Assembly: GCF_014066305.1 (NCBI RefSeq)
Contig: NW_023501170.1
Coordinates: forward strand, 18,803-82,802
DNA: 64,000 nucleotides
Source of the DNA: Letharia columbiana
Taxonomy: Eukaryota; Ascomycota; Lecanoromycetes; Lecanorales; Parmeliaceae
Reading direction: 5' to 3'
Shown here piece by piece: positions 35,557-46,861 of this stretch. The notes below the pieces were generated by a model. That model was not told the origin of the DNA, did not search any database, and worked only from the letters and a program-made list of their open reading frames with translations. A program made the translations under genes and the position numbers. Numbering within the stretch: position 1 is the stretch's first letter; each line of letters starts with the position of its first letter.

Positions 35557-36063
35557 CCCCTGTTTTCTTAATCATTGGGAAACTAAAAAAAAATCTGCGA
35601 ATTTGGCACCCCCCCATAATCAAAAATCAAAAATTTGAATTTCCTGTATAACCTCACCACCACTTGTTTTTACAGTCTAAAAATTTTACGATATCTACTT
35701 CTTTTATTAAGTAATCTATCTTTAAATTTTAGAAAGATTTAGATTTTAATCTTATAAGTGAAATATAAAAAGTAAGAATATATCGCGAACTTGAAAATTT
35801 TACCTCGGCTATTTTTTTTCCGCCAAGACTATCTTAAGAACATTTAAGAATTTATTAAATCTTTATTCTACAATAAAACGAATAATTAGAATCTTTTATA
35901 ATTCGATATTCTTAATCTCTTATATAGTTATTAAAATCCATAATTTTTTTAGAACGTTATAAGTTATCGTTGTGAGGCTATTTAAGAAAAGCACTTTTTT
36001 TGGTTTTTGAAGGGGGGTGCCAAAATCGCGATTCTAGTTTCCCAATGATTAAGAAAATAGGGG
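35557..36063. mobile_element. 507-bp MITE, second copy, TA duplication
   Basis: Same ends and same length as 8475-8981, in opposite orientation. TA lies at 35555-35556 and 36064-36065. It sits after 'cgcgtccgggatcgga' here but before the equivalent sequence in the other Helitron copy, so the two insertions are independent. Confidence 0.85.
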
Positions 36064-36363
36064 TAATAATCCTTCCACCTGTTTGTGTAACCATTATACT
36101 TCCACCACTCTACCAATTCTACCAATTCCACCAAACGCGTTAAAAGGCCCTCAAAAAGAGACCGAACGGATACGTCCTCCCCTACATACTCCTCCCAAGC
36201 CAGCGGTAAGTGGGTTAAACTGACATTCAAATATTGTAGTCACACCAAACGCGTCCGGGATCGAATAATAATCCTTCCACCATTCTACCAATTCTACCAA
36301 TTCTACCAATTCTACCAATTCCACCAATATAAACACATTTACCCTCGGTACCCTCGCACTCAG

Positions 36364-37280
36364 TTGAATAAGAGGAGGATCTACAATAGGCGAATGCGGA
36401 GAACACTGCGGAGAACATTGCGGAGACAGTTATCAGCAGCAGTGACACAACAGGCCTACTCTCCACGGTCTCACATCAATCCACTCAGCCAGTGCAAGAG
36501 AAGTCAATACAGCAGGCGAATGCGGAGAACACTGCGGAGAACATTGCGGAGACAGTCATCAGCAGCAGTGACACAACAGGCCTACTCTCCACGGTCTCAC
36601 ACCAATCCACTCAGCCAGTGCAAGAGAAGTCAATACAGCAGGCGAATGCGGAGAATACTGCGGAGAAACCAAGCGGCAACAGGGCCCCCAGCACCAAGAA
36701 CACGGCTCAGCTCTCCAAGATCCCACGGAGAACACCACTGCAACTTAGCCTATTATCCCCACTGCATTAAGGAGTAAGAGGAGGAACTACAACAGGCAAA
36801 TGCGGAGAACACTGCGGAGAACACTATGGAGAACACTGCGGAGAAACCAAGCGGCAACAAGGCCACCATCGTCAAGAACACGGCTCAGCTCTCCAGGATC
36901 CCACGTCATATCAGTCATCCACTCAGTCAGCCACTCAGCTAGCCACTCAGTCTGATACTCTACAAGAGGAGGAGCAAGAGGAGGAACTACAACAGGCAAA
37001 TGCGGAGAACACTGCGGAGAACACTACGGAGAACACTGCGGAGAAACCAAGCGGCAACAAGGCCACCATCGTCAAGAACACGGCTCAGCTCTCCAAGATC
37101 CCACGTCAAATCATCACTCAGCAAGCGGAGAACACCACTGCAACTTGGCCTGTCATCCCCACTGCATTAATATGGTACATCACTGCAATGACGTTACAAG
37201 AGGAGGATCTACTGCGACAATCACAGTCAATTGGGCCTCTGCAGGAGGGACATCGGACCATACATATTTGGACGAATTGA
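36364..37280 (+). pseudogene. Repeat-rich ORF carried by the Helitron (46-residue repeat family)
   Basis: No family recognised. The region begins with two to three copies of a block coding NAENTAENIAETVISSSDTT plus GLLSTVSHQSTQP. It goes on through EEELQQANAENTAE, KPSGNKATIVKNTAQLSKIP and RQIITQQAENTTATWPVIP, and ends WYITAMTLQEEDLLRQSQS ... HIWTN with TGA 37278-37280. The last ~125 codons are open in one frame from before 36906. Earlier parts use another frame and contain a TAA (36775). The same tail is kept at 48790-49020 (IATQQAENDTTIWPAIP, STQEKDLLRRSQL), so it was probably translated once. It is very rich in S, T, Q, N and E, with no signal peptide or membrane segment. Confidence 0.45.
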
Positions 37281-37709
37281 AACCGTCCGATGTCTACAGC
37301 TATCTCATTATTCGAAAGATTTCACTGCGGCAGGAGATATTGTGGGATTCACACCACTAATTGATACGTTATCTCCATTTCTTTCCGGTATTTCGATACT
37401 TCTTGCCATGAGGACATGGCCTTTCTCTGTTTTTTGTAGGTAATTGTTACGGATCAATCCTTCACACTCGATATACCTTCCTAATTAGGCCTTAGCGCGC
37501 CTCTCTCCGCACATATATGCCTATACTACATAGATTAAATCAATTTTGTAGTGGTGGAAGTAGGTCAAAAACGCACAGCAAGCGATCAGAGTCCAATTTG
37601 ACTTAGGGCTAGGGCTAAAATTCGATTTGACTTAGAAAAATCCAACTCCATTTGACTTGGAAAAATGAAAAATCCAACTCCATGAATTTAATTCATAGGC
37701 CTTTACTTG

Positions 37710-37900
37710 TAATAATATATCTTTAATAATAGCTAGAATAATAATATATTAAACTATAGTTTTATATTTAATTAGAAAAAAATTAATATTTTTAAAACGC
37801 TTTTAAATAAATAGTATTTCTATATTTATTTGAAATTAAAATTATAGAGAAATCTTAAAATATATATTTTAATCTTTTTTATTTCGAATAAAGTATATTA
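37710..37900. other. End of 'ACTATTCTA' copy f, then AT-rich DNA
   Basis: 37710-37741 completes copy f (taataatatatc ... tagaataat). The rest is RIP-type and without a gene. Confidence 0.55.
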
Positions 37901-38518
37901 TTAGTATATATAATAGAATAAGATAGGACTAAGCTTGAAAATCTTAAATTTATATATATAGCTAATTATAAATTTAGGGTTACTACGCTCTTTAATTAGA
38001 TCGGCTAAGTTATCGCGGGTAAATAAATTAGCGTCCGCAACTATTAAACGTCCGCAACTATTAAAAAAATAGGTGTACGTTATTAACATATAGAATAACT
38101 TTTTTATTTTCTATTAAAATTTTGAGATTTTTTTTTTAAATTATAGAACGAAATGTGGGCTTTCAGATAAAAAAAGAATTTCTAAATTTAGTCTTATAAT
38201 TATTAAAGCGCAAGGAATTCAAATATCGCTCATCAAAGTTCGCTCGATAGCCGGATAGCCCTGATCAAAAAATAATAGGTGTACGTTATTGACACATAGA
38301 ATAACTTTTTTGTTTTCTATTAAATTTTTGAGATTTTTTATTTAAATTATAGAACGAATTATGAGCTTTTAGATAAAAAAAGAATTTCTAAATTTAGTCT
38401 TATAATTCTTTAAGTATAAGGAATTCAAATATCGCTCATCAAAGATCGCTTATCAAATTTACTCGACAGCCCTGATTAAAAAAAATGATTATGAATTTAA
38501 TTTATAGGCCTTTACTCG
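37901..38518 (+). mobile_element. Non-autonomous Helitron-like copy (618 bp)
   Basis: It starts TTAGTATATATAATAG and ends hairpin, AGGCCTTTACTCG. The flanks are ...tatta on the left and tatatt... on the right, again A then T. The segment 'aataggtgtacgttatt' and the following ~190 bp occur twice in tandem inside. RIP-mutated. Confidence 0.75.
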
Positions 38519-38804
38519 TATATTTATAATTAAATTAAATTTAAGATTAATATAAGTTTTATAATAATTAAAATCTCTAGTTATACTTTTATATTTTAAA
38601 GAAATATTTTATATTCTATCTTATTATCTAAATTTTATATATATATTTTTTATTTAAATATTTTAATATAGTATCTATTATTAGCTTTAACTATTTATAA
38701 ACGATTATCGAAGATTTAGTTTAATATTCATATTAGAAAGTATAAGAATATTCGATACTACTCTATTCGCTTTCAATCTATTAAAAGTAGAATATATTAG
38801 AATA
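38519..38804. other. AT-rich RIP-type DNA
   Basis: No gene. The edge of the copia element follows. Confidence 0.55.
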
Positions 38805-38946
38805 TAAAGGTAGGACACTTAGTTGTATTAACTATAGAGTTCTATGAAAGGAAAGAGCGACTTGACACGGGCGCACTAAGGCGTGTCACGTGACGCAGTC
38901 ACGTGACCGCCAAGACGCCAAGAGTTACGTAATCCGAATTTCAACA
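38805..38946 (-). repeat. 3' LTR of the copia element (142 bp)
   Basis: On the minus strand it starts TGTTGAAATTCGG and ends CTACCTTTA (CTACCTTCA in the other LTR). It differs from the 5' LTR by C/T-type changes and by a 13-bp tandem duplication, gcagtcacgtgac, which doubles a CACGTGAC motif. Confidence 0.85.
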
Positions 38947-38955
38947 CTCCCCTTC

Positions 38956-39722
38956 GCACGTATCCTTTCATAAGCGAAATCCGGTGGACACGAAGTTCAA
39001 CGCTGACGGTGTCAAAACCGGGTAGGTAAGGTGAGTTAGTGCCGGGTAGCTAGCGTGAAAAGCACACCCCCCCCCCCTCACACCCCTACCCCCCCCCTGC
39101 GGACGAGATTGAAAAACACGAGATTCAAAGTTCGCGACGTCCAAAACAGGGTAGGTAAAGTGAAAAGTCGAAATCTGAAAACGACTATGTCAGACCAGGC
39201 CCCCACCAAAATATGACTCAAATTCCACTTTTTGTCAAAAAGCGGTTTTTCGGAAATTTTATTTCCAGGCCATCTGGTGCACACCAAAAATCGATCGATT
39301 CGAGGCCGGAGGATATTTATGGGGGTGGCTGAATGAAATAATTGGAAGAAATCCTCCTAGCTGCATGTCGCCGGCTGCAAGGCCCTCGCGGGGGTCGTTT
39401 TAGGTAACTGGTCCTTGGCAATAGTGGCTGGCGGCGGCAATTTGGAGGTGCAATACCCGAGGCATTGGTGACGAATAGGTATGGGTCCCCCGAAAGAGCC
39501 CTGGAAGTTTTGGTAACGATAGCGGCAATAGCGCTGAAGAAATAGCTGTTCCGGTGTGGAATGGCGAGTCCGTAAGCTAAGTCTGATATGGCGGCTCGGC
39601 GGGCGGCTCGGGTAGATCACCCGTAATGCGGGGACCAATGAAATGGCTCCCCCTGGAGCAGGCGGCTCCCCTGCATCAAGACTGTTAGGCTGCAGTTATG
39701 GGCGATATTCCAGCCCAATAAG
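38956..39722 (-). other. Region between pol stop and polypurine tract
   Basis: About 770 bp of ordinary composition with two C-runs near 39065-39095. On the minus strand a 93-codon frame (39638-39357) follows RNase H and is rich in R, P and L; I recognise nothing in it. The length is unusual for a copia 3' untranslated region and may include an acquired segment. Confidence 0.4.
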
Positions 39723-42700
39723 TTAATGAAACCTCTTAAACTTATCCTTACTAAGGGCCTTGGTAAGCCCATCGGCTACCTGTCGGTCGATAAGGACGTA
39801 GTCTAAAGCGACGTTCCCAGCGATAACTTATTCCCGCACATAGTGATACTGAATATCAATGTATTTGATATAGATATAGAACTGAGGGTTCTTAGCTAGT
39901 GCCATAGCGCCTTGATTATCACAAAAGATAACCACCGCTTACGCTTATTTACCGCTGGAATTAAGCTAATCCAGTAAACCGCGCAGTCAAACTACTTCTT
40001 TAATAGCTTATATTTAGCCGATATATTCAGCCTCACAGGTAGATAATGCGACGATGAATTATCGCTTCGATAACCAACTAATGGCCCCACTATCGACGTC
40101 AAATACGTACCCAGATATAAAGCGACGGGTATCTTAATTACCGGCCCAATCGGCATCGATATAGCCGCTTAGGGGTTTCAGATTCCTCCTAAAGACGAGT
40201 TAATAGTCGACGATTTATCTAAGATAGCGAAAGATCCGCTTAACCGCTTTCCAATAGACTTCGTTAGGGTTCGAGCTATACCGGGATATTATCGAGACCG
40301 CGAATATAATATCTAGTCTCATACCGAGCATTGCGTACATCAATAACCCTACCGCCGACTAATACTCGATACGAGAGGCTTCGAAGGCCTAAAAGTCCTC
40401 TTCGAATACCTAATACCTTTCGATACCCATGGAAGTAGGTATATCTTTAAATTCCCACATACCATACTCAGTAAGAAACTTTTCAACGTACCCTATCTAA
40501 CCGAGTCGAATAATGCGGTTGGCACGATCCCTGGTGACAGTCATACCTAGATAATAGGCGTATAGCCTTAAGTCAGTCATTTCGAAATAACTGCTAAGCT
40601 TATCTTTAATGCCCTAAATTTCTACTTTATCGGGGCCAACTAAGAGGATATCATCCACATAGATTATAATAATTATAATATCGTTAGTGAAGACCGAGAA
40701 ATCAGCCGTAATAGGCTCAAAGCCTAATTCCTTTAGGTATACGGAGAGGGTATTATACCAGACCCTCGGGGATTACTTCAGGCCGTACAGCGCCTTCTTC
40801 AGCTTACATACCTTATACTTACCACCGATCTCAAAGCCCGTAGGCTATATCACATAGATGATTTCCTTCACGTTATCGTAGAGAAAAGCGGTTTTAACAT
40901 CCATTTACTCCAGTTCCCAATCGAGGGCTACCGCTAAAGCAAAGATCGCTTTATAACTCATAGGCTTAACTACGGAAGCGAAAATCTTATTAAAGTCCAC
41001 GCCTTCGCGCTATTCAAAACCACGAACCACTCATCGAGCTTTATACCGCACAATTTCCCCAGTAAGACCTCGCTTAAGTTTATAGACCCATTTACCGCCC
41101 AGAGCATACGCATTCGAGGATAGATTCACTAAGATCCAAGTACCGTTAGCTATAAGAGAGTCAACTTCTTCCTACATAGCAAGTTCCCATTCCATTTTCC
41201 GGTATTCGTCCGCCATTACCTCTCGATATATTCGAGGCTCAAATAGCTCGAGAGCGTTAGCTTTAACTAAAAGGGCGAGTAGATCTAGCGAGAGATCGCG
41301 ATAAGCCCTAAGAACTTCGTATCGCCTAGGCTATTCCAAGAGAGGCTGTCGATTAGTCATGGACCTGGTTGTAGGCCTTACTGGGGCTTATACTGAAGAC
41401 GTCGGTGCTATCGAGATAGATCCCGCGAGCGTGTTTTCGCTCAGGGTTTCGAGTGATTCCGACTCTATCCCCCCTGGATGTGCCTGCGGCGGTACCTGCG
41501 GCGGTGCCTGCGGCGGTGCTTGCTGCGGAGGTGCCTGCGGAGGTACTTCCCTAACGAGGATCCGCACGGCAGTGACGAATTCTCTAACGGCTTTAGCTGG
41601 GGTAATTACCACTTCGACAGATATTTCCCGCCTCATTCTTTTCGAGGCTCTCTCCCCTAAAACTAATATTAAAGAGGCGGCCGACAGCTCGCGCACGACC
41701 TTTTATAGCGCATCTATACGGCGCTTATTCCTATTCTCAAGTAGGTTTTAATTATTAACCTCCCTTTCCTCAGCGAGGTCAAGCTTAAATGGGGTGGGCT
41801 TGGGAGGAACGTTATTAATCCAAGTCACGTTTAAATAGACCTAAATTTTGCCGTTTAGCATTAGTATACGATAAAATCGATTAACTTTATAGCCGACCAA
41901 GCGCCCCTTATAGGCGTAATTCTTATATTTAGTTCAGCCGATATTTAATAGGTATATTTGACAGAAACCAGTCTATTTAATAATTCGAAGGTGCGAAACA
42001 TCAGGTAGATAGCCTATAAAGGCCTCATAAGGGGTGACGTCCCTTTCAGATATCGGTTACAAATTACGTAGGTGATTAGAAGCTCACGCGAATTCCGATC
42101 AATACTTTTATAATAGCCCACTCTCTTTAAGCATAGCGCTAGCCTTACATTATATCGTTTAGCCGAGACGTTCGGATTTACCATTCATTTAGAGGTTACT
42201 AGGTACAATACCTTCCCAGGTAATCCCTTTAATAAGTCGAAAAGTATACATATTATAGTTATCATACTCGGAACCACAGTCGCTGCGAAACCTAATATAA
42301 ACGCAATCCCCATACTCGACTTAATTCAGAAAAGACTTAAACGCCGCGAGGACCATAGGACTATTCTTATTAGGAAGCAAGAACACAGCGAAACGAAGCG
42401 TTTTATCGTCTAGAAAGGTTACTATCTATTTATAACCATCATAGAAAATAAGAAAAGGCCCTTAAAGATCACTGTGAATTAGATTATTCTCCCAGCGGCC
42501 TGGCGTCATATAACGCTTATATAATTCGACTTTCATATTAGCAATGCTACACGATTCGCACGCGTCCCTAGAAGGTGAAATAAATAAATTCATTCCGATA
42601 CACATTTTAGCCAATTTCTTCAGGTTCTAATACCCCAAGTAGCCGTGACGAGCGTGCCACATGCGTAAGGTTTCCTCATCGATTTAAGGATCTAAGACAT

Positions 42701-44408
42701 TAGCGGACGAGGACGAGGATTCAGATTCAGGCATAGACATAGGCATAGTGGACTCATCATAGGTAGAGATATCTTTATTGATGACTACTAAGCATACGGG
42801 GGCCTCTACCCACACGTCCAGCGCATAAAGACGATTACGCTGACGTCTAAAAACAATGCTATACTCCCCTACTCCGATACCCCCGAATACAAGCTGAAGC
42901 GAATAATTTTAATCTTCGAGTTACCCTTAAGAAATTAGATTAAAGCTACTATCGGGGACATACCAGACATCTTCCACGCATAGGGTTCGTTTACCCCCGA
43001 GACCCTTGCATTCAAGCTTAATGCGCCCGAAGCCGGCAGCTATGGCTGAGCCATTAACTCCATTAACCGGGCGATGCGGTTTAAATAAGATAAAGGTTCG
43101 AAAGGCCGAGAAGTTGCGGGTGATATACTAAGTGCAGGCACTATCAATAAACTACAGACACGACAATACGGCGGCTATAAACACCGAAGAAGTTTAAGAT
43201 ATAGTCTTTAGACCCTTTTTAACAGAGGAATAGTAGACTCGATTCTGTAAGAACTAAGAATTGGCGATAAGACATACAGTATTCTCTGGGTTAAGGTTAA
43301 TATATGTCATGAAACTGTACGCCATCGCTAACTAGGTGTGAGCAACGGCAGCCTTAGCACTGCTGGGCTGGCGATCGATAGCAGGCTTATTGGTTTGGGT
43401 GTTTTTGTCTTTATCTTTATTACCCGAGCCGGTAGCATTGTTGTTGTTGTCACCTTTACCGCTACGACCGCCACGACCATCGCGGCCTCCGCGACCGCCG
43501 CGACCTCCCCTACTACTATTACTATCCCGTTTCTTGAATTCGGGGTGTAGAGAGGTATATTCGGCATCGTCATACCAATCCTTCTTATAATGGTTGCAGT
43601 ACTTATAAGTCTAAGTATAAGTGCGGGAGTTACCAGCATAGGCCCCTTATTAAATCCTATACTCGGCCGCTCCGCCGGCGGTAACCAACGCAATAACGCT
43701 CTACAGGTTATGCGTAAAGAACCTATTAATCAACGCAGCCAGTGTATAGGCTTCAGTGCTAGTCGAGTTAATAAGATTAATCACGATATTAATAAACCGA
43801 GTGATCGCGTAGTCCAGATCGAACTTTGCGATGCCGTCGTCTTTAAAGACGTCGTAATTTTAATTATACTATTCGCAGTACGAATTATATAAGAAACCTA
43901 AGCCTAAGTAGAAGCGATAGATCTTTTAATTCTCATCGAACTTCAGCTTTAAGAATAAGTTATCGAACTCGTCCAGAACCTCTACAAACCTATCGACGTA
44001 GGATTAAGGGTCGTTATCACACCCCGCAAGAATGACGTTATTTATCTTTCTAAACGTGGAATTAAGAATACCCGAGCCCCAAGGCTTAAACTTATTTAGA
44101 GTCTCCCAGGCTTCTTTAGCGTTAATCTTATTCTTAATCTTAAAACGCGGGTTCTTTTCGCAGCGCGATTTCAGCATAGTGCAGATTTAATCTTACGCCT
44201 ACAGCCAGCTATCGACCTAGGATTCGATAATAATAGCACTAACGATTAGCTTCACATAGTCTTTTTCGATATAGCGCCATAGCCTAAGCAGCTTCAATTC
44301 ATCCTCGAACTATTACTTCTAGGTTTAATAGTTAAAGATACCTTTAAGCTTATCGATATTATCGAGGCGACTCAAAGAGGCCGAGATTTTAGATTCCTCG
44401 AAAGACAT
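39723..44408 (-). pseudogene. Copia gag-pol polyprotein, many RIP-type stops
   Basis: The minus-strand frame starts MSFEESKISASLSRLDNIDK (ATG at 44408) and spans about 1560 codons. Gag continues LKGIFNY*T*K (stops where Q and W are expected) and AKEAWETLNKF. It has a Cys/His segment YKYCNHYKKDW (~43600) and an RGG-rich stretch (~43440-43520). Protease: FIDSACT*YITRN (~43140). Integrase: WHARHGYLGY ... CESCSIAN zinc-binding region (~42540-42660) and LIHSDL with the first catalytic Asp (~42460). A Pro/Gln/Ala repeat linker follows (~41480-41560). Reverse transcriptase: YGLKQSPRVWYNTL and YVDDILLVGPDK (~40640-40790). RNase H ends DRQVADGLTKAL and KRFH at TAA 39725-39723; RFINLLGW in the next frame hints at a late 1-nt shift. 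Known role: particle formation and reverse transcription; this copy is dead. Confidence 0.9.
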
Positions 44409-45272
44409 AATGCTTAGAGACTCGATAAGCTCTCTTCGTCAGAGGATAAGCTAAATGAGCTCGCTCTATTAAAGCCTAAGCTTAAGAATAAAGCCCACAT
44501 ATCAGTAGGGCTTAAAGAAGTAGTTGAGATAGGCGGCACCGGCGAAATCGAGCGCGCTCGGAGGCTAAAGAGATCTTCGTTAGATATCAGCTCCAGTAGA
44601 GACTTAGGGGTGGATTACCCTAATATCGGGTTGGAATCGACAAGGAAGCTTGATATATACTCACTCTCGCTATTAAAATATTCCCCGCAGTGCGCTAGAG
44701 ATTCAAGCGTATAAGAAAAGTCTCGCTGAGCTTTGAGATTAGCTCGATACAGCTTAGATCTTTACTTACGAAGGATCGTTACCTATTAATACTCGAAATA
44801 GCGGATAGTATTCTATCGGGAAGTCAAATAATTAACGAATAATAAAGGTATTGAGGCAGTCCAAGAACGTCGCAACGGTGGGGGCCTGCGCAGTTGGCGC
44901 CGAAGCTGGGGTTGTTTCCCCTTGGATTGTGCTTCTCCCAGCGGTGGCTGGGGTGGCTGGTTTCCAGCCTCTATTGCGGATATTTCGCAATTAGACAGAC
45001 ACGAAGTCTAAATACTCGCCATCTAATTCTTTAGTGTTTACGACATATAAATAAAGGCGCATTACCCCTTTATTTAGCGTGTCCCACGCAGGAAAGCTAA
45101 TAATATTCCAGAGGCCTTAGCGGCAATGTAATTTAATTAATCACATAGCGGCTTCGGCAGTCCCGGCTAGATACGATATACCTCGGCTCGCTTTACGTTA
45201 CCTCAAGTGGGGAGCGAGAGCGCCCGAGCGGCAGCCCCCAACCCCCGAATTATAGGCGAATCACAGCCATTA
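44409..45272 (-). other. Copia 5' untranslated/leader region
   Basis: No frame is kept. It has a G+C-rich block at 44870-44990 and an inverted short segment around 44990-45010 (tttcgcaattagac, acgaagtc). A leader this long is unusual and may contain insertions. Confidence 0.4.
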
Positions 45273-45709
45273 GATAGGGTCTGCAAAGATTCTGAAGACC
45301 ACATTTTGCCTATATACGGCTAGATTTCGAGTCCTTACTACCGCTATTAGGTAACTATTAGGCCTTATACTATCTACTTAACTGTAGCTTCATGGGCGTT
45401 CTGAAGTCTTCAGAACATATATGAAGACTTTAAAGAAGCCAATTGATCAATAGTAGCCCCTATAGAATCACTAGCGTCGTTATATTGCTAAGAATAAGTC
45501 TTAGCTAAAAAACGTCTAAATAATCGAAGAAGTTAAAGTAGTCGCGATTTACGTACCACTCATATAGCTATATAATCTTCTTCTTATACTCTCTCGTCGC
45601 CTCTTAAGAAGCCTATCAAATCGGAAGTTAACTCGAATAGGCTAGCTGGAATCTTAATAATCTTTAATAATTCTTCAAAATCGTCTTCAGAATCTTTGCA
45701 GACCCTATC
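45273..45709. mobile_element. MITE with GATAGGGTC ends (437 bp), TA duplication
   Basis: The ends GATAGGGTCTGCAAAGATTC and its complement are inverted. TA flanks both sides (45271-45272, 45710-45711). It is the well-preserved relative of 19668-20066. Confidence 0.85.
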
Positions 45710-45902
45710 TATTCAGGCCCAGAACGACCATTTTAAAGTGGGAATTTCCCACATCAAGAAGGTTGATAAAGCCTTCTACAGTCACAGTTACCTTCATTAT
45801 AATAGGCACGAATATCTAAAGATAACCGCAGCCATAGCGGCAGATCATACTATCACTAAAACAGTTACCGGGCATAGCCCGAGCTCATAACCTATCAAAA
45901 TA
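45710..45902 (-). other. Copia sequence between the MITE and the 5' LTR
   Basis: Just inside the 5' LTR the minus strand reads tattttgataggttatgagc, where a primer-binding site would be expected. I could not assign the tRNA. A hairpin (gctatgcccggtaac...) lies beside it. Confidence 0.4.
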
Positions 45903-46031
45903 TGAAGGTAGAACACTTAGTTGTATTAACTATAGAGTTCTATGGAAGGAAAGAGCGACTTAACACGGGCGCACTAAGGCGTGTCACGTGACCGCCAAGA
46001 CGCCAAGAGTCACGTGATCCGAATCTCAACA
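45903..46031 (-). repeat. 5' LTR of the copia element (129 bp)
   Basis: On the minus strand it begins TGTTGAGATTCGG and ends CTACCTTCA. It has a single CACGTGAC motif in the region doubled in the other LTR, plus CACGTGAT. Confidence 0.85.
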
Positions 46032-46062
46032 GAGATATTTATATTTATCTTACGAAAGCTAC

Positions 46063-46832
46063 TATAGTCTATCTAGGCTATAACGATATATCGTTTTATA
46101 GAGATAGTATCGTTATAACCAAATTATCGTTAAGCCTAGATTTACACTAATTACTACTGAAATACGCCTGAATCGATGCCTGCTTTTACGCAGAAGCCTT
46201 ACGAGCCCTGATCTCTCTCTTATATCGATTCAGACGTGTGATTAGTACATCATCGCCGTCGTTTTGTTGTTCCTCGTATAATTGTAGACGTTTCAGTAGC
46301 TTTAGGGCCTCTGAATCCTTGACACGAGGTATCGAAATGTCCTCTTCATCAGTCTTATAAGCCCGTTCTTCATGACTGTAGATAGCTACAATCAGGTCTA
46401 CAATACTCATATCCTTATCTTTATTAACTACATCCTCATTGATAGGATTTAGAAAACGGGCCATATGCATTACCGATTTGATCTTTTTCTGGGAAGCTAA
46501 GGCCTGAATCCGCTTATTCATTTGAGATAATATATCGTCGTTTAGCGTTAGTAACTGCCCGGCGTCGTTTTCGAGTAGGATTAGACGGTGGGGGGAGATA
46601 GGTGCCCTGGGACCACTGGAATCCTATCCTAATAACGGCGACGATGGCGAGGATATATTGTTTAGAGCCATTGGATATAATAATATTACTAAATTTACTG
46701 GGCAAATGCTAACGATATCGTAGTAGACAAGTTATCGTTATTCTATATCAAAAATAATCATTGCATGGCTGTGCAATCGTTATAACCAGAATATCGTTAT
46801 GTGGCGAATCGTTATAGCTTAGGTAGACTATA
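46063..46832 (-). mobile_element. Pogo-like TIR element, deletion derivative (770 bp)
   Basis: The left end TATAGTCTATCTAGGCTATA and the complement of the right end TATAGCTTAGGTAGACTATA are inverted and extend into 'acgat'. The subterminal sequence repeats 'atcgttat' on both sides. It keeps only the 3' part of a transposase gene. The left flank (tatcttacgaaagctac) is repeat G. Confidence 0.75.
46148..46705 (-). pseudogene. Pogo/Fot-like transposase, C-terminal part, frameshifted and with a stop
   Basis: The upstream frame (46705-46514) ends with RKRRRAVTNAKRRYIISNE. The next frame (46521-46186) runs MNKRIQALASQKKIKSVMHM, MSIVDLIVAIYSHEE, ALKLLKRLQLYEEQQNDGDD and LNRYKREIRARKASA. After a TAA the same frame gives KQASIQAYFSSN and stops. 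The basic block and the closing 'xxxIxxYF' tail resemble the C-termini of fungal pogo/Fot-type DDE_1 transposases, which lie after the catalytic core. The core is not present. The family assignment is by resemblance only. Confidence 0.5.
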
Positions 46833-46861
46833 GACAGGTTTAGTAATGTAATTTAAAAGAA

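Larger units (their letters stand above)
35209..37709 (+). mobile_element. Non-autonomous Helitron-like element, 2.5 kb, both ends present
   Basis: The 5' end TTAGTATATATAACAG is followed by AATAAGGTAGGGCTGAGC. The 3' end has the hairpin ATGAATTTAATTCAT and then AGGCCTTTACTTG. It sits between A and T inside an 'ACTATTCTA' element with no target duplication, confirmed by uninterrupted copies of that element. It is hardly RIP-mutated. Contents in order: 5' region, a 507-bp MITE (35557-36063), a block shared with the minus-strand copy at 9107-9195, a CCACCAATTCTA microsatellite-like run, and the repeat-coding region. Its 3' ~170 bp equals the tail of the helicase-bearing Helitron, its probable source of transposition proteins. 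Confidence 0.8.
38805..46031 (-). mobile_element. Ty1/copia LTR retrotransposon, RIP-damaged, with a nested MITE
   Basis: Short LTRs of 142 and 129 bp lie at 38805-38946 and 45903-46031. A polypurine tract (gaaggggag on the minus strand, 38947-38955) sits against the 3' LTR, and a single gag-pol frame lies between. The order protease, integrase, reverse transcriptase, RNase H is that of copia. A 437-bp MITE (45273-45709) lies in the 5' region. Flanking pentamers (gaata and gagat) are not a clear duplication. Confidence 0.9.

Noticed and set aside
41359..41751. Plus-strand 130-codon frame with a Cys/Gly-rich run
   Set aside because: It is antisense to the copia polyprotein. The run is the reverse reading of a Pro/Gln/Ala linker between integrase and reverse transcriptase.
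43338..43893. Plus-strand frames rich in T, A and P
   Set aside because: Antisense to the RGG-rich gag segment of the copia element.
38805..46031. 5-bp target duplication of the copia element
   Set aside because: The flanks gaata and gagat do not match convincingly, even allowing for C/T and G/A changes.
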